Assembly: GCF_014268805.2 (NCBI RefSeq)
Contig: NZ_JABWRF020000001.1
Location: 434,001 to 498,000, forward strand
Length of the DNA stretch: 64,000 nucleotides
DNA from: Pseudomonas farsensis
GTDB taxonomy: Bacteria > Pseudomonadota > Gammaproteobacteria > Pseudomonadales > Pseudomonadaceae
Direction of reading: 5' to 3'
Shown here: one piece after another, positions 17,976 to 29,641 of the stretch
Layout: each line of letters starts with the position of its first letter
Position numbering within the stretch: the stretch's first letter is position 1
Translations under genes and position numbers: made by a program
The notes under the pieces: generated by a model
What the model saw: the letters and a program-made list of their open reading frames with translations, nothing else
Database searches by the model: none
Told to the model about the DNA's origin: nothing

Positions 17976-18731
17976 ATGCTTGCCCAACTGTCTTTTACCG
18001 GCCTCGACTGGTTGCCCATCCTGCTGGCCATCGCCGCGGCCTACATTGTCTTCGGTATCGCAGGGTTCGGCACCGCGCTGGTCGCCGGCCCCGTGTTGAT
18101 CCACTTCATGCCGCTGTCGCAAATCATTCCGCTGCTGGTGCTGCTGGATTTTGTCGCAGCGTTTGGCAACCTGCTGCCGTCACGGCGCGATGTGGTGCGC
18201 AGCGAACTGCTGCGGTTGCTGCCCTGCATGGCGCTGGGCTGCACCCTTGGGGTGATCTTCTTGCTGCACTTGAAGTCCGACCTGCTGCTGTTGCTGATGG
18301 GCCTGTTCGTTACCGCCTATGCCATCTACAGCCTGGCGGTCAAAGCCCGGCCGGCGCAATTGTCCGGCCTGTGGGCGGTGCCAATGGGTACGGTAGGTGG
18401 CTTGTTCGGCGCGCTGTTCGGCAGCGGCGGTTTTTTGTATGCCATCTACCTCAGCGCGCGGCTTGAGGCGAAGGAGCAAGTGCGCGCCACGCAAAGTGCG
18501 CTGATCAGTTGCAGCACCTTGGTGCGGCTGTCGTTGTTCCTGATTGCCGGGGTGTATGCCGACACCGCGCTGCTGATGCTGGCGGCCTGCCTGCTGCCGG
18601 TGATGTTCCTCGGCTTGTGGGCTGGCCGGCGCCTGAGCCTGAAACTGTCGCGCGAGGCCTTCGTGCGGCTGGTCACCTGGCTGGTACTGGCCAGTGGCCT
18701 GGCACTGATCGGCCGCTACCTGAGCAGCTGA
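17976..18731 (+). CDS. Sulfite exporter TauE/SafE family membrane protein
   Basis: The 251-residue protein is almost wholly hydrophobic with about eight predicted membrane segments. Two similar halves each contain the family's glycine-rich turn ('FGIAGFGTALVAGP' near residue 28 and 'GGLFGALFGSGGFLYAIY' near 148). The family exports sulfite, sulfoacetate or other organic anions. The divergent LysR gene is the likely regulator. The substrate cannot be told from sequence. Confidence 0.88.
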   Translation: MLAQLSFTGLDWLPILLAIAAAYIVFGIAGFGTALVAGPVLIHFMPLSQIIPLLVLLDFVAAFGNLLPSRRDVVRSELLRLLPCMALGCTLGVIFLLHLKSDLLLLLMGLFVTAYAIYSLAVKARPAQLSGLWAVPMGTVGGLFGALFGSGGFLYAIYLSARLEAKEQVRATQSALISCSTLVRLSLFLIAGVYADTALLMLAACLLPVMFLGLWAGRRLSLKLSREAFVRLVTWLVLASGLALIGRYLSS

Positions 18732-18781
18732 GCAGGGGGTAGAATTGCGCCATTACCGCAGTTCGCAGGCTCTTTTCGTTC

Positions 18782-20895
<2,114 letters not shown>

Positions 20896-20916
20896 GCTTC
20901 CAGTTAAACCTTTGAA

Positions 20917-20940
20917 GCGGGGCTGTCATGACAGCCCCGC
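20917..20940. promoter_or_regulatory. Perfect 24-base palindrome between guaB and guaA
   Basis: gcggggctgtca/tgacagccccgc is a fully self-complementary sequence with no spacer and no T-run after it. As RNA it would form a strong intercistronic hairpin that may tune or protect the guaB-guaA transcript; as DNA it could be an operator. Confidence 0.6.
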
Positions 20941-20973
20941 GTCGTTTCCGATTTCCACTGACGAGATTGAGTC

Positions 20974-22551
20974 ATGGCCCTCGATATTCACGCTCACCGT
21001 ATCCTGATCCTCGATTTCGGTTCCCAGTACACCCAGCTGATCGCCCGCCGCGTGCGCGAAATCGGCGTGTACTGCGAACTGCACCCGTTCGACATGGCCG
21101 ATGAAGCGATCCGCGAATTCAATCCACGCGGCATCATCCTGGCCGGCGGTCCCGAGTCGGTCCACGAAGCCAACAGCCCGCGCGCGCCGCAGGCGGTGTT
21201 CGACCTGAAAGTCCCGGTTCTGGGTATCTGCTACGGCATGCAGACCATGGCCGAGCAGATGGGCGGCAAGGTCGAAGGCTCCGAGCTGCGCGAGTTCGGC
21301 TACGCCCGCGTTGATGTGGTCGGCAAGAGCCGCCTGCTCGACGGCATCGAAGACCATGTCGACGCAGACGGCGTACTGGGCCTGGACGTGTGGATGAGCC
21401 ACGGCGACAAAGTCACCCAGATGCCAGCCGACTTCCATGTACTGGCCAGCACCCCAAGCTGCCCGATTGCCGGCATGTTCGACGATGCGCGCGGCTACTA
21501 CGGCGTGCAGTTCCACCCGGAAGTCACCCACACCAAGCAAGGCGGTCGCATTCTGTCGCGCTTTGTGCAGGACATCTGTGGCTGCGAAGCCCTGTGGACG
21601 CCGTCCAACATCGTTGAAGATGCGATCGCCCAGGTGCGTGAACAAGTCGGTTCGGCCAACGTGTTGCTGGGCTTGTCCGGCGGCGTCGACAGCTCGGTGG
21701 TTGCCGCGCTGCTGCACCGCGCCATCGGCGACCAGCTGACGTGCGTATTCGTCGATAACGGCCTGCTGCGCCTGCACGAAGGCGACCAGGTGATGGCCAT
21801 GTTCAAAGAGAACATGGGCGTCAAGGTGATCCGTGCCGATGCCGAGAAGCAGTTCCTCGATAACCTCGAAGGCGAAGCGGACCCGGAGAAGAAGCGCAAG
21901 ATCATCGGCCGCACCTTCATCGACATCTTCGATGCCGAGGCCAGCAAGCTGGATAACATCCAGTTCCTCGCCCAGGGCACCATCTACCCTGACGTGATCG
22001 AGTCGGCTGGCGCCAAGAGCGGCAAGGCCCACGTGATCAAGTCGCACCACAACGTCGGTGGCCTGCCAGAGGAAATGAACCTCAAGCTGGTCGAACCGCT
22101 GCGTGAGCTGTTCAAGGACGAAGTGCGCCGCATCGGCCTGGAGCTGGGCCTGCCGTACGACATGGTCTACCGCCACCCGTTCCCGGGCCCAGGCCTGGGC
22201 GTGCGCATTCTGGGTGAAGTGAAGAAGGAATACGCCGACATTCTGCGTCGCGCCGACCATATCTTCATCGAAGAGCTGCGCAAGGCTGACTGGTACCACA
22301 AGACCAGCCAGGCTTTCGTTGTATTCCAGCCGGTCAAGTCGGTGGGTGTGGTCGGCGACGGCCGTCGCTACGCCTGGGTCGTGGCGCTGCGCGCCGTAGA
22401 GACTGTGGACTTCATGACCGCACGCTGGGCGCACCTGCCGTACGAACTGCTGGAAACCGTCAGCGGCCGTATCATCAACGAGATCGAAGGTATTTCGCGC
22501 GTTACTTACGACGTGTCGAGCAAGCCGCCGGCTACGATTGAGTGGGAATGA
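20974..22551 (+). CDS. guaA: GMP synthase (glutamine-hydrolysing)
   Basis: The 525-residue protein converts XMP to GMP. The N-terminal class I glutamine amidotransferase has the nucleophile C86 in 'GICYGMQ' and the partner residues H181 and E183 in 'FHPEVTH'. The ATP-pyrophosphatase P-loop 'SGGVDSS' is at about 235-241, and the C-terminal dimerisation domain ends 'PPATIEWE', the invariant family terminus. It is the second gene of the gua operon and is followed by a terminator. Confidence 0.97.
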   Translation: MALDIHAHRILILDFGSQYTQLIARRVREIGVYCELHPFDMADEAIREFNPRGIILAGGPESVHEANSPRAPQAVFDLKVPVLGICYGMQTMAEQMGGKVEGSELREFGYARVDVVGKSRLLDGIEDHVDADGVLGLDVWMSHGDKVTQMPADFHVLASTPSCPIAGMFDDARGYYGVQFHPEVTHTKQGGRILSRFVQDICGCEALWTPSNIVEDAIAQVREQVGSANVLLGLSGGVDSSVVAALLHRAIGDQLTCVFVDNGLLRLHEGDQVMAMFKENMGVKVIRADAEKQFLDNLEGEADPEKKRKIIGRTFIDIFDAEASKLDNIQFLAQGTIYPDVIESAGAKSGKAHVIKSHHNVGGLPEEMNLKLVEPLRELFKDEVRRIGLELGLPYDMVYRHPFPGPGLGVRILGEVKKEYADILRRADHIFIEELRKADWYHKTSQAFVVFQPVKSVGVVGDGRRYAWVVALRAVETVDFMTARWAHLPYELLETVSGRIINEIEGISRVTYDVSSKPPATIEWE

Positions 22552-22592
22552 TCTCAGTATTGCCCCGAATCCATAAGTGATGGATCCATAGA

Positions 22593-22616
22593 GCCCGCAT
22601 AATTGCGGGCTTTTTT
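22593..22616 (+). terminator. Intrinsic terminator after guaA
   Basis: The stem GCCCGCA/TGCGGGC (22593-22599 and 22604-22610) with a 4-base loop is followed by six T residues, 42 bases after the guaA stop. Confidence 0.92.
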
Positions 22617-22639
22617 GTGGGAGGGCCTTCGTGGTAACG

Positions 22640-22780
22640 AAGTGGCTAGCGCGCGCGAAAAAATTTATCTCAAATAAAAATTGACAAAAAGTCAATAATC
22701 TATTTTTTATTCGGTCTTGATTTGGGCTTAATTTGCTGTATTTTTGCCCGTGACGTATCGATAAAACCGTCAGATATAAT
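22640..22780 (+). promoter_or_regulatory. AT-rich promoter region of the toxin-antitoxin pair
   Basis: This stretch is far more AT-rich than its surroundings. It contains the short inverted repeat ttgac-aaaaa-gtcaa at 22681-22695 and a perfect -10 hexamer TATAAT at 22775-22780 (weak -35 gtgacg about 19 bases upstream). Antitoxins of this type usually bind palindromes at their own promoter. Between guaA and the antitoxin nothing else is seen. Confidence 0.5.
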
Positions 22781-22891
22781 GAGTGTTTATGAGAAACACG
22801 ATGGATATTCTGGGTATAGCGTCGCCCAGAATCGGTCCCTATATGGCGTAGCCCTCAAGATGGCCACGTCACCATGATGGAGGTTTCGCTC

Positions 22892-23140
22892 ATGAGAGTT
22901 GAAACAGTTAGCTTTTTGAAAAAATACGCATCCGACCTGCCTCTTGATGAGCCAATGGTCGTTACGCAAAACGGTATTCCTGCCTATGTTGTTGAGTCTT
23001 ACGCAGAGCGTAAACGTTGCGATGAAGCAATCGCCTTGGTGAAAATGCTTGCTCTGAGTTCCCGCGAGTATGCCCGAGGAAAACACTGTTCGGCTGATGA
23101 CCTGAAAGCCCGCCTGAGCAGGAGGTTCGCCCACAAATGA
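22892..23140 (+). CDS. Phd/YefM-type antitoxin
   Basis: The 82-residue protein resembles the Phd/YefM fold: a short DNA-binding N-terminal part including '[19 protein letters not shown]' (about residues 15-33) and an extended charged C-terminal region that would wrap the toxin. An earlier in-frame ATG at 22874 is possible, but GGAGG at 22880-22884 lies 7 bases before ATG 22892. It precedes a ParE/RelE-type toxin gene by 22 bases. Base composition is lower in G+C than the flanking core genes, which fits recent acquisition. Confidence 0.82.
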   Translation: MRVETVSFLKKYASDLPLDEPMVVTQNGIPAYVVESYAERKRCDEAIALVKMLALSSREYARGKHCSADDLKARLSRRFAHK

Positions 23141-23162
23141 GATAGGAACTCAAACGACCACA

Positions 23163-23498
23163 TTGAACATCCGCTACACAGAAGTTGCGCAACAAAGCAT
23201 CGAAGACCAGATCGAATATCTGGCACCCTATAGGGGATTCTCTTCCGCGTTCGAGCGAATTACTGACGAGATCCGCGTCATTGAGGGCGAGCTCCTTGGT
23301 GCTCCGTCAAGGTACCCAGTTAGCTCGCAAGCAGGGGAACTGGGCATTTCTCAATACCGAGAACTCAATTCGAACGGATACCGCGTTTTCTACGAGATTG
23401 TGGAGGACGATCAGGCCATCGTAGTTGCACTGGTATTGAGAGATAAGCAAAGTGTCGAAAAGGCACTGTTGGACTACTGCTTGTTTTATATCTCATAG
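23163..23498 (+). CDS. ParE/RelE-superfamily toxin
   Basis: The 111-residue protein has the family outline: N-terminal helices with 'VAQQSIEDQIEYLAPY', a central 'YRELNSNGYRVFYEIVEDD' strand region, and a C-terminal 'VALVLRDKQSVEKAL'. The start is an unusual TTG (23163), with no ATG or GTG nearby. An AGGA box lies about 14 bases upstream, which would keep toxin translation low relative to the antitoxin. The target (ribosome-bound mRNA or gyrase) cannot be told apart here. Confidence 0.8.
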   Translation: MNIRYTEVAQQSIEDQIEYLAPYRGFSSAFERITDEIRVIEGELLGAPSRYPVSSQAGELGISQYRELNSNGYRVFYEIVEDDQAIVVALVLRDKQSVEKALLDYCLFYIS

Positions 23499-23624
23499 CC
23501 CTGATCAGCGGGCCATCCGCTACGGTGATCGCGCTTGCCCGCTAATTGTCTTGCGGGCTTGTGGCGTTATGGCGCATGCGACGCATGTTCCGCAGTGATT
23601 GAGAACGCTCTTGCCCGACCAGCT

Positions 23625-24638
23625 TCAGCCATCCATTGAGCGAACTTTCACCACAACCTTCCCCCGAGCCCGCCCCTGGGCCAGGTAATCAAGCGCCTGC
23701 TGCGCCTGATCGAAGGCAAACACCTGATCAATCACCGGCTTGATCCGCTCCGCTTCAACCAACTTGCCTATCTCCCCAAGCTGCGCCCCATCAGGCCGAA
23801 CGAACAAGAACGAATAGTCCACCTTGTTGCGCTTCGCCAGGCCCCTGATCTTGCGGCTCATCCAACCAAACAGCAGCACCAGCAACATGTTCATGTTACG
23901 AGCCTTGGCAAACGCCCGGTCCAGTGGGCCGACCAGGGACACGATCTTCCCGCCTGCTTTGACAATGCCCACCGCTTTTTCCAGTTCATCGCCACGGGTG
24001 GTGCCCAGTACCAGGTCGTAGCCGCTGAGCAGGCGTTCAAATGCCTGGTTCTTGTAGTCGATCACGTCGTCCGCACCCAGGCTGCGCACCAGTTCGGTGT
24101 TCTTGCTGCTGGTGGTGGTGCCAACGGTAGCGCCCAAGTGTTTTGCCAGTTGGATCGCGAAGGTGCCAATGCCGCCTGAGCCGGCCGGGATGAATACAGC
24201 CTGGCCGGGTTTTAGCTGTGCGCGTTCATGCAACGCCTGCCAGCTGGTCAAGCTGACCATCGGCAGCGATGCGGCCTGCACGAAGTTCAAGTTGGCTGGC
24301 TTGAGTGCGGCGCAGGCCTCGGGCACCGCGACAAACTCGGCGAGGGTGCCGGTGCCGCGATCGAACAGGCTGGCGTAGATCGCATCCCCCACCTTGAAGC
24401 GCGTTACTGCACTGCCTACCTCGGTTACCACCCCCGCCACGTCACTACCCAGGATCGCCGGCAGGCGGTATTTCAGGACCAGTTTGAACATGCCGGTCGG
24501 AATCATGTTGTCGATGGGGTTTATGCCTGCGGCGTAAACCTGCACCAGCAGTTGGTCAGGCTCAAGCGCGGGGCGGGGCAGTTGCTCGAACCCCAGACCT
24601 GGCGCTTTGCCGTAGCGTTTGAAGGTGAATGCTTTCAT
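23625..24638 (-). CDS. Zinc-independent NADP-dependent alcohol dehydrogenase / quinone reductase (MDR family)
   Basis: The 337-residue protein is a medium-chain dehydrogenase/reductase. It has the N-terminal GroES-like fold ('MKAFTFKRYG...LPRP') and a Rossmann domain with 'IPAGSGGIGTFAIQLAKHLG' (residues about 149-168). The catalytic-zinc cysteine/histidine set of true alcohol dehydrogenases is absent, so a quinone or enone reductase is more likely. Translation from the MKAF start at 24638 matches the family; a longer frame to 24776 overlaps the SDR gene. It follows that gene on the same strand after 37 bases. Confidence 0.88.
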   Translation of the reverse strand: MKAFTFKRYGKAPGLGFEQLPRPALEPDQLLVQVYAAGINPIDNMIPTGMFKLVLKYRLPAILGSDVAGVVTEVGSAVTRFKVGDAIYASLFDRGTGTLAEFVAVPEACAALKPANLNFVQAASLPMVSLTSWQALHERAQLKPGQAVFIPAGSGGIGTFAIQLAKHLGATVGTTTSSKNTELVRSLGADDVIDYKNQAFERLLSGYDLVLGTTRGDELEKAVGIVKAGGKIVSLVGPLDRAFAKARNMNMLLVLLFGWMSRKIRGLAKRNKVDYSFLFVRPDGAQLGEIGKLVEAERIKPVIDQVFAFDQAQQALDYLAQGRARGKVVVKVRSMDG

Positions 24639-24675
24639 TGCGAGCAGGTTCCGGTTGCGGCGGGTAAGAGCAGCC

Positions 24676-25464
24676 TCAGGCCTGCGGCTGGTAGCGCTCG
24701 GCGGCGTGGGCCTGGCGGATGTCGGACAGCACGCCTTGGCGGGCCTGCTCCAAAGCCGCCCAGCGTGGTTCGGCATGCAGGGGCGGAATGGTCACGGGCT
24801 CGCGGCGGTCGTAGCCGATCAGTGCGGCGTCGACCAGCTCGTTGACGTCCATCACTTCGCTCAAGCTGTTGACGTCGATGCCTGCACGCTCCCAGATTTC
24901 GGTGCGGGTGGCTGCTGGCAGCACGGCCTGGACATAGACGCCTTTTGCCGCCAGCTCCACTTGCAGGCCTTGGGACAGGAACAATACGAAGGCTTTCGAG
25001 GCACCGTAGATCGACATGCCGAACTCCGGGGCAAAGCCCACCACCGACCCTATGTTGACGATCGAGCCGGCGCCTGCCTGGGCAAAGCGCGGCGCGGCGG
25101 CAGCGGCGAGGCGCGTCAGGGCGACCACGTTGAGCGCGACAAGCCGGTCGATGGCTTCGGCGCTTTGCTCGACGAAGGCGCCGGATTGCGCCAGCCCTGC
25201 GTTGTTGATCAGCACGCCAATGTGCGCGTCGTCGCGCAGGCGGGCTTCGACGGCGCTGAGGTCGTTGGCGTTGGTGAGGTCGGCTTGCAGCACGTCCACC
25301 GTGATGCCGTGCTGCTCTCGCAGTTGCGCTGCCAGGGCGTCCAGGCGCTGCTGGTCGCGGGCAACCAGCACCAGGTCGTGACCGCGGGCGGCAAAGCGTT
25401 TGGCGTAGGTGGCGCCGATGCCGCTGGAGGCGCCGGTGATCAGGACGGTTGGCAGCGTAGTCAT
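24676..25464 (-). CDS. Short-chain dehydrogenase/reductase
   Basis: The 262-residue classical SDR has 'TGASSGIG' (residues 10-17) for NAD(P) binding, NNAG (87-90), and the catalytic triad S140, Y153 and K157 ('SIYGASKAF'). The substrate is unknown. It is the first gene of a two-gene oxidoreductase operon, divergent from a TetR gene, with a palindromic operator candidate in the 139-base gap. Confidence 0.92.
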   Translation of the reverse strand: MTTLPTVLITGASSGIGATYAKRFAARGHDLVLVARDQQRLDALAAQLREQHGITVDVLQADLTNANDLSAVEARLRDDAHIGVLINNAGLAQSGAFVEQSAEAIDRLVALNVVALTRLAAAAAPRFAQAGAGSIVNIGSVVGFAPEFGMSIYGASKAFVLFLSQGLQVELAAKGVYVQAVLPAATRTEIWERAGIDVNSLSEVMDVNELVDAALIGYDRREPVTIPPLHAEPRWAALEQARQGVLSDIRQAHAAERYQPQA

Positions 25465-25544
25465 GGTGAATCTCCGTGGATTGACAGCGTGGGGTGTTGG
25501 AATGGCGCTAATGATTGTGACCGAACTCTAAAAAAGTCAACGTT

Positions 25545-25564
25545 TTGATGTTGTGTGACATCAA
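25545..25564. promoter_or_regulatory. Candidate TetR operator
   Basis: TTGATGT-N6-ACATCAA (25545-25551 and 25558-25564) is a perfect 7+7 palindrome midway between the SDR gene and the divergent TetR gene. Its size and place fit an autoregulated TetR-type operator controlling both directions. Confidence 0.7.
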
Positions 25565-25603
25565 TGTATACTTCGGCGCAGATTCACAACGGGTGGGCAA
25601 ACC

Positions 25604-26170
25604 ATGAAAGTCACCAAGCAGCAGGCCCAGGCCAACCGCGCGCATATCGTTGAAACCGCCTCCACGCTGTTTCGCGAGCGTGGCTACGACGGTGTGGGCA
25701 TCGCCGACCTGATGGCGGCCGCAGGCTTCACCCAAGGTGGGTTCTACAAGCATTTCCGCTCAAAAGCCGATCTGATGGCCGAGTCATCGGCATGCGGCAT
25801 GGCGCAGTCGGCCGCGCTGACCGCTGGTGCGTCGATTGAAGCGTTTTTGCAGGTCTACCTCTCGCGCGAGCATCGCGATAATCGCGCAAGCGGCTGCACC
25901 TTGGCGGCGTTGTGTGCGGATGCGGCGCGCAAGGAAGATGAAGTGCGTGCGATGTTTGCGGCCGGCATAGAGGCGCAACTGAAGGTGTTGCACGGGGCCA
26001 AGGACCTGACTGCCGAGCAGGCAGGGCAGGTGCGGGCCAAGTCGCTGTCGATCATGGCCCAGGCGATGGGCGCCATCGTGATGTCGCGGGCATGCCCGGA
26101 CGACTCACCACTGGCAGATGAAATTCTCGCGGCCAGCTACCGCTCGATCCTCAACTCCCTCAAGCCCTGA
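25604..26170 (+). CDS. TetR-family transcriptional regulator
   Basis: The 188-residue protein has an N-terminal TetR helix-turn-helix ('GIADLMAAAGFTQGGFYKHF', residues about 30-49) and a helical ligand domain. 'FTQGGFYKHFRSKADL' is typical of the subgroup that senses electrophiles or aldehydes (NemR/AcuR-like), which would suit control of the divergent reductases; this is inference. Confidence 0.9.
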   Translation: MKVTKQQAQANRAHIVETASTLFRERGYDGVGIADLMAAAGFTQGGFYKHFRSKADLMAESSACGMAQSAALTAGASIEAFLQVYLSREHRDNRASGCTLAALCADAARKEDEVRAMFAAGIEAQLKVLHGAKDLTAEQAGQVRAKSLSIMAQAMGAIVMSRACPDDSPLADEILAASYRSILNSLKP

Positions 26171-26197
26171 CGGGCTCGGTTGCCCGGGCAGCGGTCG

Positions 26198-28063
26198 TTA
26201 TTGCGGTTGCTGTCGGTCCTGCTCGAAGAACGCCTTTTGGTAGGCGTCATAGGACAACAGCCGGTTCCTGGTCGCGGTGAATTCGTCCCCCGTTACCTGT
26301 TGCGGGTTGGTTTCCTGCGGGTCCTGGTCGAGGTTGTATTTGACCAAGGTGTCCGGGCTGAAATCGTAAATGTACTTGTACGGGTGCTCCACCAGCGCCG
26401 ACGACAGTTGATCGAAAAACGTCGACATATAGAAAGCGCGCTTGCCGTGGGGCCTGAGCAAGCTGATGCCCTGCACCTGGAACGAGGCATTGTGGACGCC
26501 GAAGAAGTCCGCGACGGTGGGGGCGATATCGGTTTGCTGGCTGGTGGTCGAGGCCGGTTTGGGTAATGGCTGCCCCTTGGCCCAGAATATTAGCGGCACC
26601 GTGACTTCCTCCTCGTACATCGAGGAGTTGTGGATGAACAACCCATGTTCGCCGAACGACTCGCCATGGTCGCCCACCAATACGAACAGGGTCGCGTCCA
26701 GCAGGCCATTTTTGTCGAACCCTTCCAGCATTTGCCCGATCAAGGCGTCGGTGGTTTCGATACAGGCCTCGTACTTGTCCAACTGGTTACGCGGCACGCG
26801 CTTGCCTGGGCAGTCGTACGGGTAGTGTGCGGCGCTTGGGAAGTACAAGGCAATAAACCCTTTGCCGCTCTGCTGTAGGGCCTTCAGGTCAGGAATGCTG
26901 GGTAGAAAAAGCTGTTCGTCGCTTGCGCCGAAACTGCTGTTGCCTTGCGCAAGGGCAGGCGACATGTCGGCAACCGAATACGCCTTGGAAACCCCGATCG
27001 AACTCAGAAAACCGTCCATGTTTTCAAATTGCAGAAACAACGAGCTGAAGGCCACGGCCTCCATGTTTCGCTGTTGTTTGAGTTCATGGATCACGCCGGG
27101 TTGATACAGCGGCATGGCTTCCTTGATTTCAACGCCGGGAAACGCATGCAGCCCGGTGAAAATCGAAAAGTACCCTTTGGAAGAATGTGGCACGGTCACA
27201 TAGGCCTTGCTCAGCATGCCTTCGCGGGCCAGCCGGGCGAGTGTGGGGTAGCGCGCATCAGTGTCCGCACCCTCGGCAAAGGTGCTGTTCCAGCGCACCG
27301 ACTCCATCACGATGAACACCAGGTTGGTGAAAGGCGGCGTAGGTTCTGGGCGGGGCAGGGCGTTGATCGCGGATATCGGGTAGGCGGGTTGTTCGAAGGG
27401 CAGCAGGTTGGGCTGCCGGGCAGTGTTGTTCAGGCCGGCGCTGCGCAGTGCATTGATCAGCGGGCTGGTGACGATGTTCTGGTTGAGGTGATAGCGGGCA
27501 TCGTTGGCAAAGGGGGCGCCCAGCAGCAAGGCGGCACCTGCCGCGAGCGCCAACGTGCTGCGGGTTGCCAGCGGCTTGGCTGGGGTTCTGAGGGCCCGGT
27601 AGCTTGCCAGCCCCACCAGCGCCCAGGTTGCCAGATACGCCAGAAATAGTACGAAGACTATGAAGCGGAAGGTAAAACCGAAGCCGGCCAGTTGGTTGAA
27701 AAACACCTGTGCGCCAGACGTCAGGTTGCTCGCATGCTGCAGGCTGTAGGCGACCAGGGTGAGGTCCAGCGGCTTGAGCCACAGCTCACGCACACGCATG
27801 TCGATCAGCAGCAAGAGCAGCAGCGCGCCTGCCAGCACGCTCAGCGGCCAGAATGCGACCTTGTAGCGTGGTAGCAGGCTGACGCCCAGCACATACACCA
27901 AAGCTGCCAGCAGCAGGTCTTGCAGCAGGTACAGGGCGATACTGGCAGCGTCGGTGTCGACCCAACGGCTTGAAAAGTAACTGATCAGGATAATCTTCGG
28001 CACCAGTAACAGTGCCGCGGCCGGGAGTAGCGCAAGGCCAAGCAGGTGATTGTTTCGCCCCAT
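26198..28063 (-). CDS. LTA-synthase-like membrane sulfatase-fold transferase
   Basis: The protein (621 aa from ATG 28063, 633 from GTG 28099) has about five membrane segments in residues 1-190, then a periplasmic alkaline-phosphatase/sulfatase-type domain. Metal-site features are 'FIVMESVRWNST' (Glu), 'VPHSSKGYFSIFTG' (candidate Ser nucleophile) and 'GDHGESFGEHGLF' (Asp/His). The layout matches LtaS/OpgB/EptA-type enzymes that move a phosphoglycerol or phosphoethanolamine head group onto an envelope glycan or lipid. Which one is unknown. It is a single gene, with no terminator recognised. Confidence 0.82.
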   Translation of the reverse strand: MGRNNHLLGLALLPAAALLLVPKIILISYFSSRWVDTDAASIALYLLQDLLLAALVYVLGVSLLPRYKVAFWPLSVLAGALLLLLLIDMRVRELWLKPLDLTLVAYSLQHASNLTSGAQVFFNQLAGFGFTFRFIVFVLFLAYLATWALVGLASYRALRTPAKPLATRSTLALAAGAALLLGAPFANDARYHLNQNIVTSPLINALRSAGLNNTARQPNLLPFEQPAYPISAINALPRPEPTPPFTNLVFIVMESVRWNSTFAEGADTDARYPTLARLAREGMLSKAYVTVPHSSKGYFSIFTGLHAFPGVEIKEAMPLYQPGVIHELKQQRNMEAVAFSSLFLQFENMDGFLSSIGVSKAYSVADMSPALAQGNSSFGASDEQLFLPSIPDLKALQQSGKGFIALYFPSAAHYPYDCPGKRVPRNQLDKYEACIETTDALIGQMLEGFDKNGLLDATLFVLVGDHGESFGEHGLFIHNSSMYEEEVTVPLIFWAKGQPLPKPASTTSQQTDIAPTVADFFGVHNASFQVQGISLLRPHGKRAFYMSTFFDQLSSALVEHPYKYIYDFSPDTLVKYNLDQDPQETNPQQVTGDEFTATRNRLLSYDAYQKAFFEQDRQQPQ

Positions 28064-28258
28064 GGCGCTTCGCTCGTTCGGGTCATTGAATGACGTCACT
28101 TAAACAGCGCGCCATGGTTTGGGCAAGCATGCCGTGGTGCGGCGCCCCTGCGGCAAGACTTCACTTAAAATTTCGCAAATGCAGGTGTATCGTAATCGCC
28201 CTTCATTGTCGGCCGATGCTGGCAGTTTGCTTGCGCAGAACACGAGGTACCCGCAGCG

Positions 28259-29641
28259 ATGTCCTTTACCCGTCGACAAATGCTCCAAGGCCTGACCGGC
28301 TTGGTGGTGGTAGGCCTTGGCGCTGGTGGCGCGGCGCGTTACTGGCTGGGCAAGGTCGAAGACGACAACGCCGGGCATGACTACGAGCTGATCGCCGCCC
28401 CGCTGGATGTCGAGCTGGTTGCGGGCTTCAAGACCCAGGCCTGGGCTTTTGGCCCTTCGGCGCCGGGCACCGAGTTGCGAGTGCGCCAGGGCACCTGGCT
28501 GCGCGTGCGGTTCATCAACCACTTGCCGGTTGAAACCACCATTCATTGGCACGGCATCCGCCTGCCGCTGGAAATGGACGGCGTGCCCTATGTGTCCCAG
28601 TTGCCGGTCAAGCCGGGCGAATATTTCGACTACAAGTTCCGGGTGCCGGACGCCGGCAGTTACTGGTATCACCCGCACGTCAGCAGCTCCGAAGAACTGG
28701 GCCGTGGCCTGGTCGGCCCGCTGATCGTCGAGGAGCGCGAGCCCACCGGCTTCAACCATGAGCGCACCCTCAGCCTGAAAAACTGGCACGTCGATGAGCA
28801 AGGCGCCTGGCTGCCGTTCAGCATCCCGCGTGAAGCTGCGCGCAACGGCACGGCGGGCCGCTTGATCACCATCAACGGCCAGGCCGATTCGGTCACCGAG
28901 TTGCCCGCCGGGCAGGTGGTGCGTGTGCGCCTGCTGAACCTGGACAACACCTGGACCTACCGCATCAACCTCAAGGGCAACTGCGAGGCGATGATCTACG
29001 CGCTGGACGGCAACCCGGTCACCCCGCGCCCGCTGGACGATGATTACTGGCTCGGGCCGGGCATGCGCATTTGCCTGGCGATCCGCATTCCACAGGCGGG
29101 TGAAGAGGTTTCGCTGCGTGATGGTTTCGTGCGCCTGGGCACCCTGCGCTCGGTACCTAGCCAGGATGCGCCTGGCGACTGGCCCAAGGCGTTGCCGGCC
29201 AACCCTATCGCCGAGCCGGACCTGGAAAACGCCGAGAAGCTGAACTTCAATTTCGAATGGGTCGGCAAGGTGTCGGTGAATACCGACAACGGCAAGCCGC
29301 CGAGCCTGTGGCAGATCAACGGCCAGGCCTGGGACATCACCGACAAGACCTGCGCCGACCGGCCCATTGCCACGCTCAAGCGCGGCAACAGCTACATCTT
29401 CGAGCTGAAGAACATGACCCAGTACCAGCACCCGATCCACCTGCATGGCATGAGCTTCAAGGTGATCGCGTCCAATCGCCACAAGATCGTCGAACCGTGG
29501 TTCACCGACACCTACCTGCTGGGCAAGAACGAGCGTGCCCAAGTGGCGCTGGTGGCTGATAACCCAGGCACCTGGATGTTCCACTGCCATGTCATTGACC
29601 ACATGGAAACCGGCCTGATGGCCGCGATTGCGGTGGTGTGA
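28259..29641 (+). CDS. Multicopper oxidase, Tat-exported
   Basis: The 460-residue protein begins with a Tat-type signal (residues 1-27, 'FTRRQMLQGLTG'). It has all four copper-ligand blocks: HWHG (96-99), WYHPH (136-140), HPIHLHG (about residue 391) and HCHVIDHME (442-450), with Met449 as the possible axial type 1 ligand. The family includes CueO, CopA and laccases that oxidise Cu(I), Mn or phenols in the periplasm; no Met-rich copper-binding loop is evident. The stop overlaps the tadA start (TGATG), so the two are translationally coupled. Confidence 0.92.
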   Translation: MSFTRRQMLQGLTGLVVVGLGAGGAARYWLGKVEDDNAGHDYELIAAPLDVELVAGFKTQAWAFGPSAPGTELRVRQGTWLRVRFINHLPVETTIHWHGIRLPLEMDGVPYVSQLPVKPGEYFDYKFRVPDAGSYWYHPHVSSSEELGRGLVGPLIVEEREPTGFNHERTLSLKNWHVDEQGAWLPFSIPREAARNGTAGRLITINGQADSVTELPAGQVVRVRLLNLDNTWTYRINLKGNCEAMIYALDGNPVTPRPLDDDYWLGPGMRICLAIRIPQAGEEVSLRDGFVRLGTLRSVPSQDAPGDWPKALPANPIAEPDLENAEKLNFNFEWVGKVSVNTDNGKPPSLWQINGQAWDITDKTCADRPIATLKRGNSYIFELKNMTQYQHPIHLHGMSFKVIASNRHKIVEPWFTDTYLLGKNERAQVALVADNPGTWMFHCHVIDHMETGLMAAIAVV

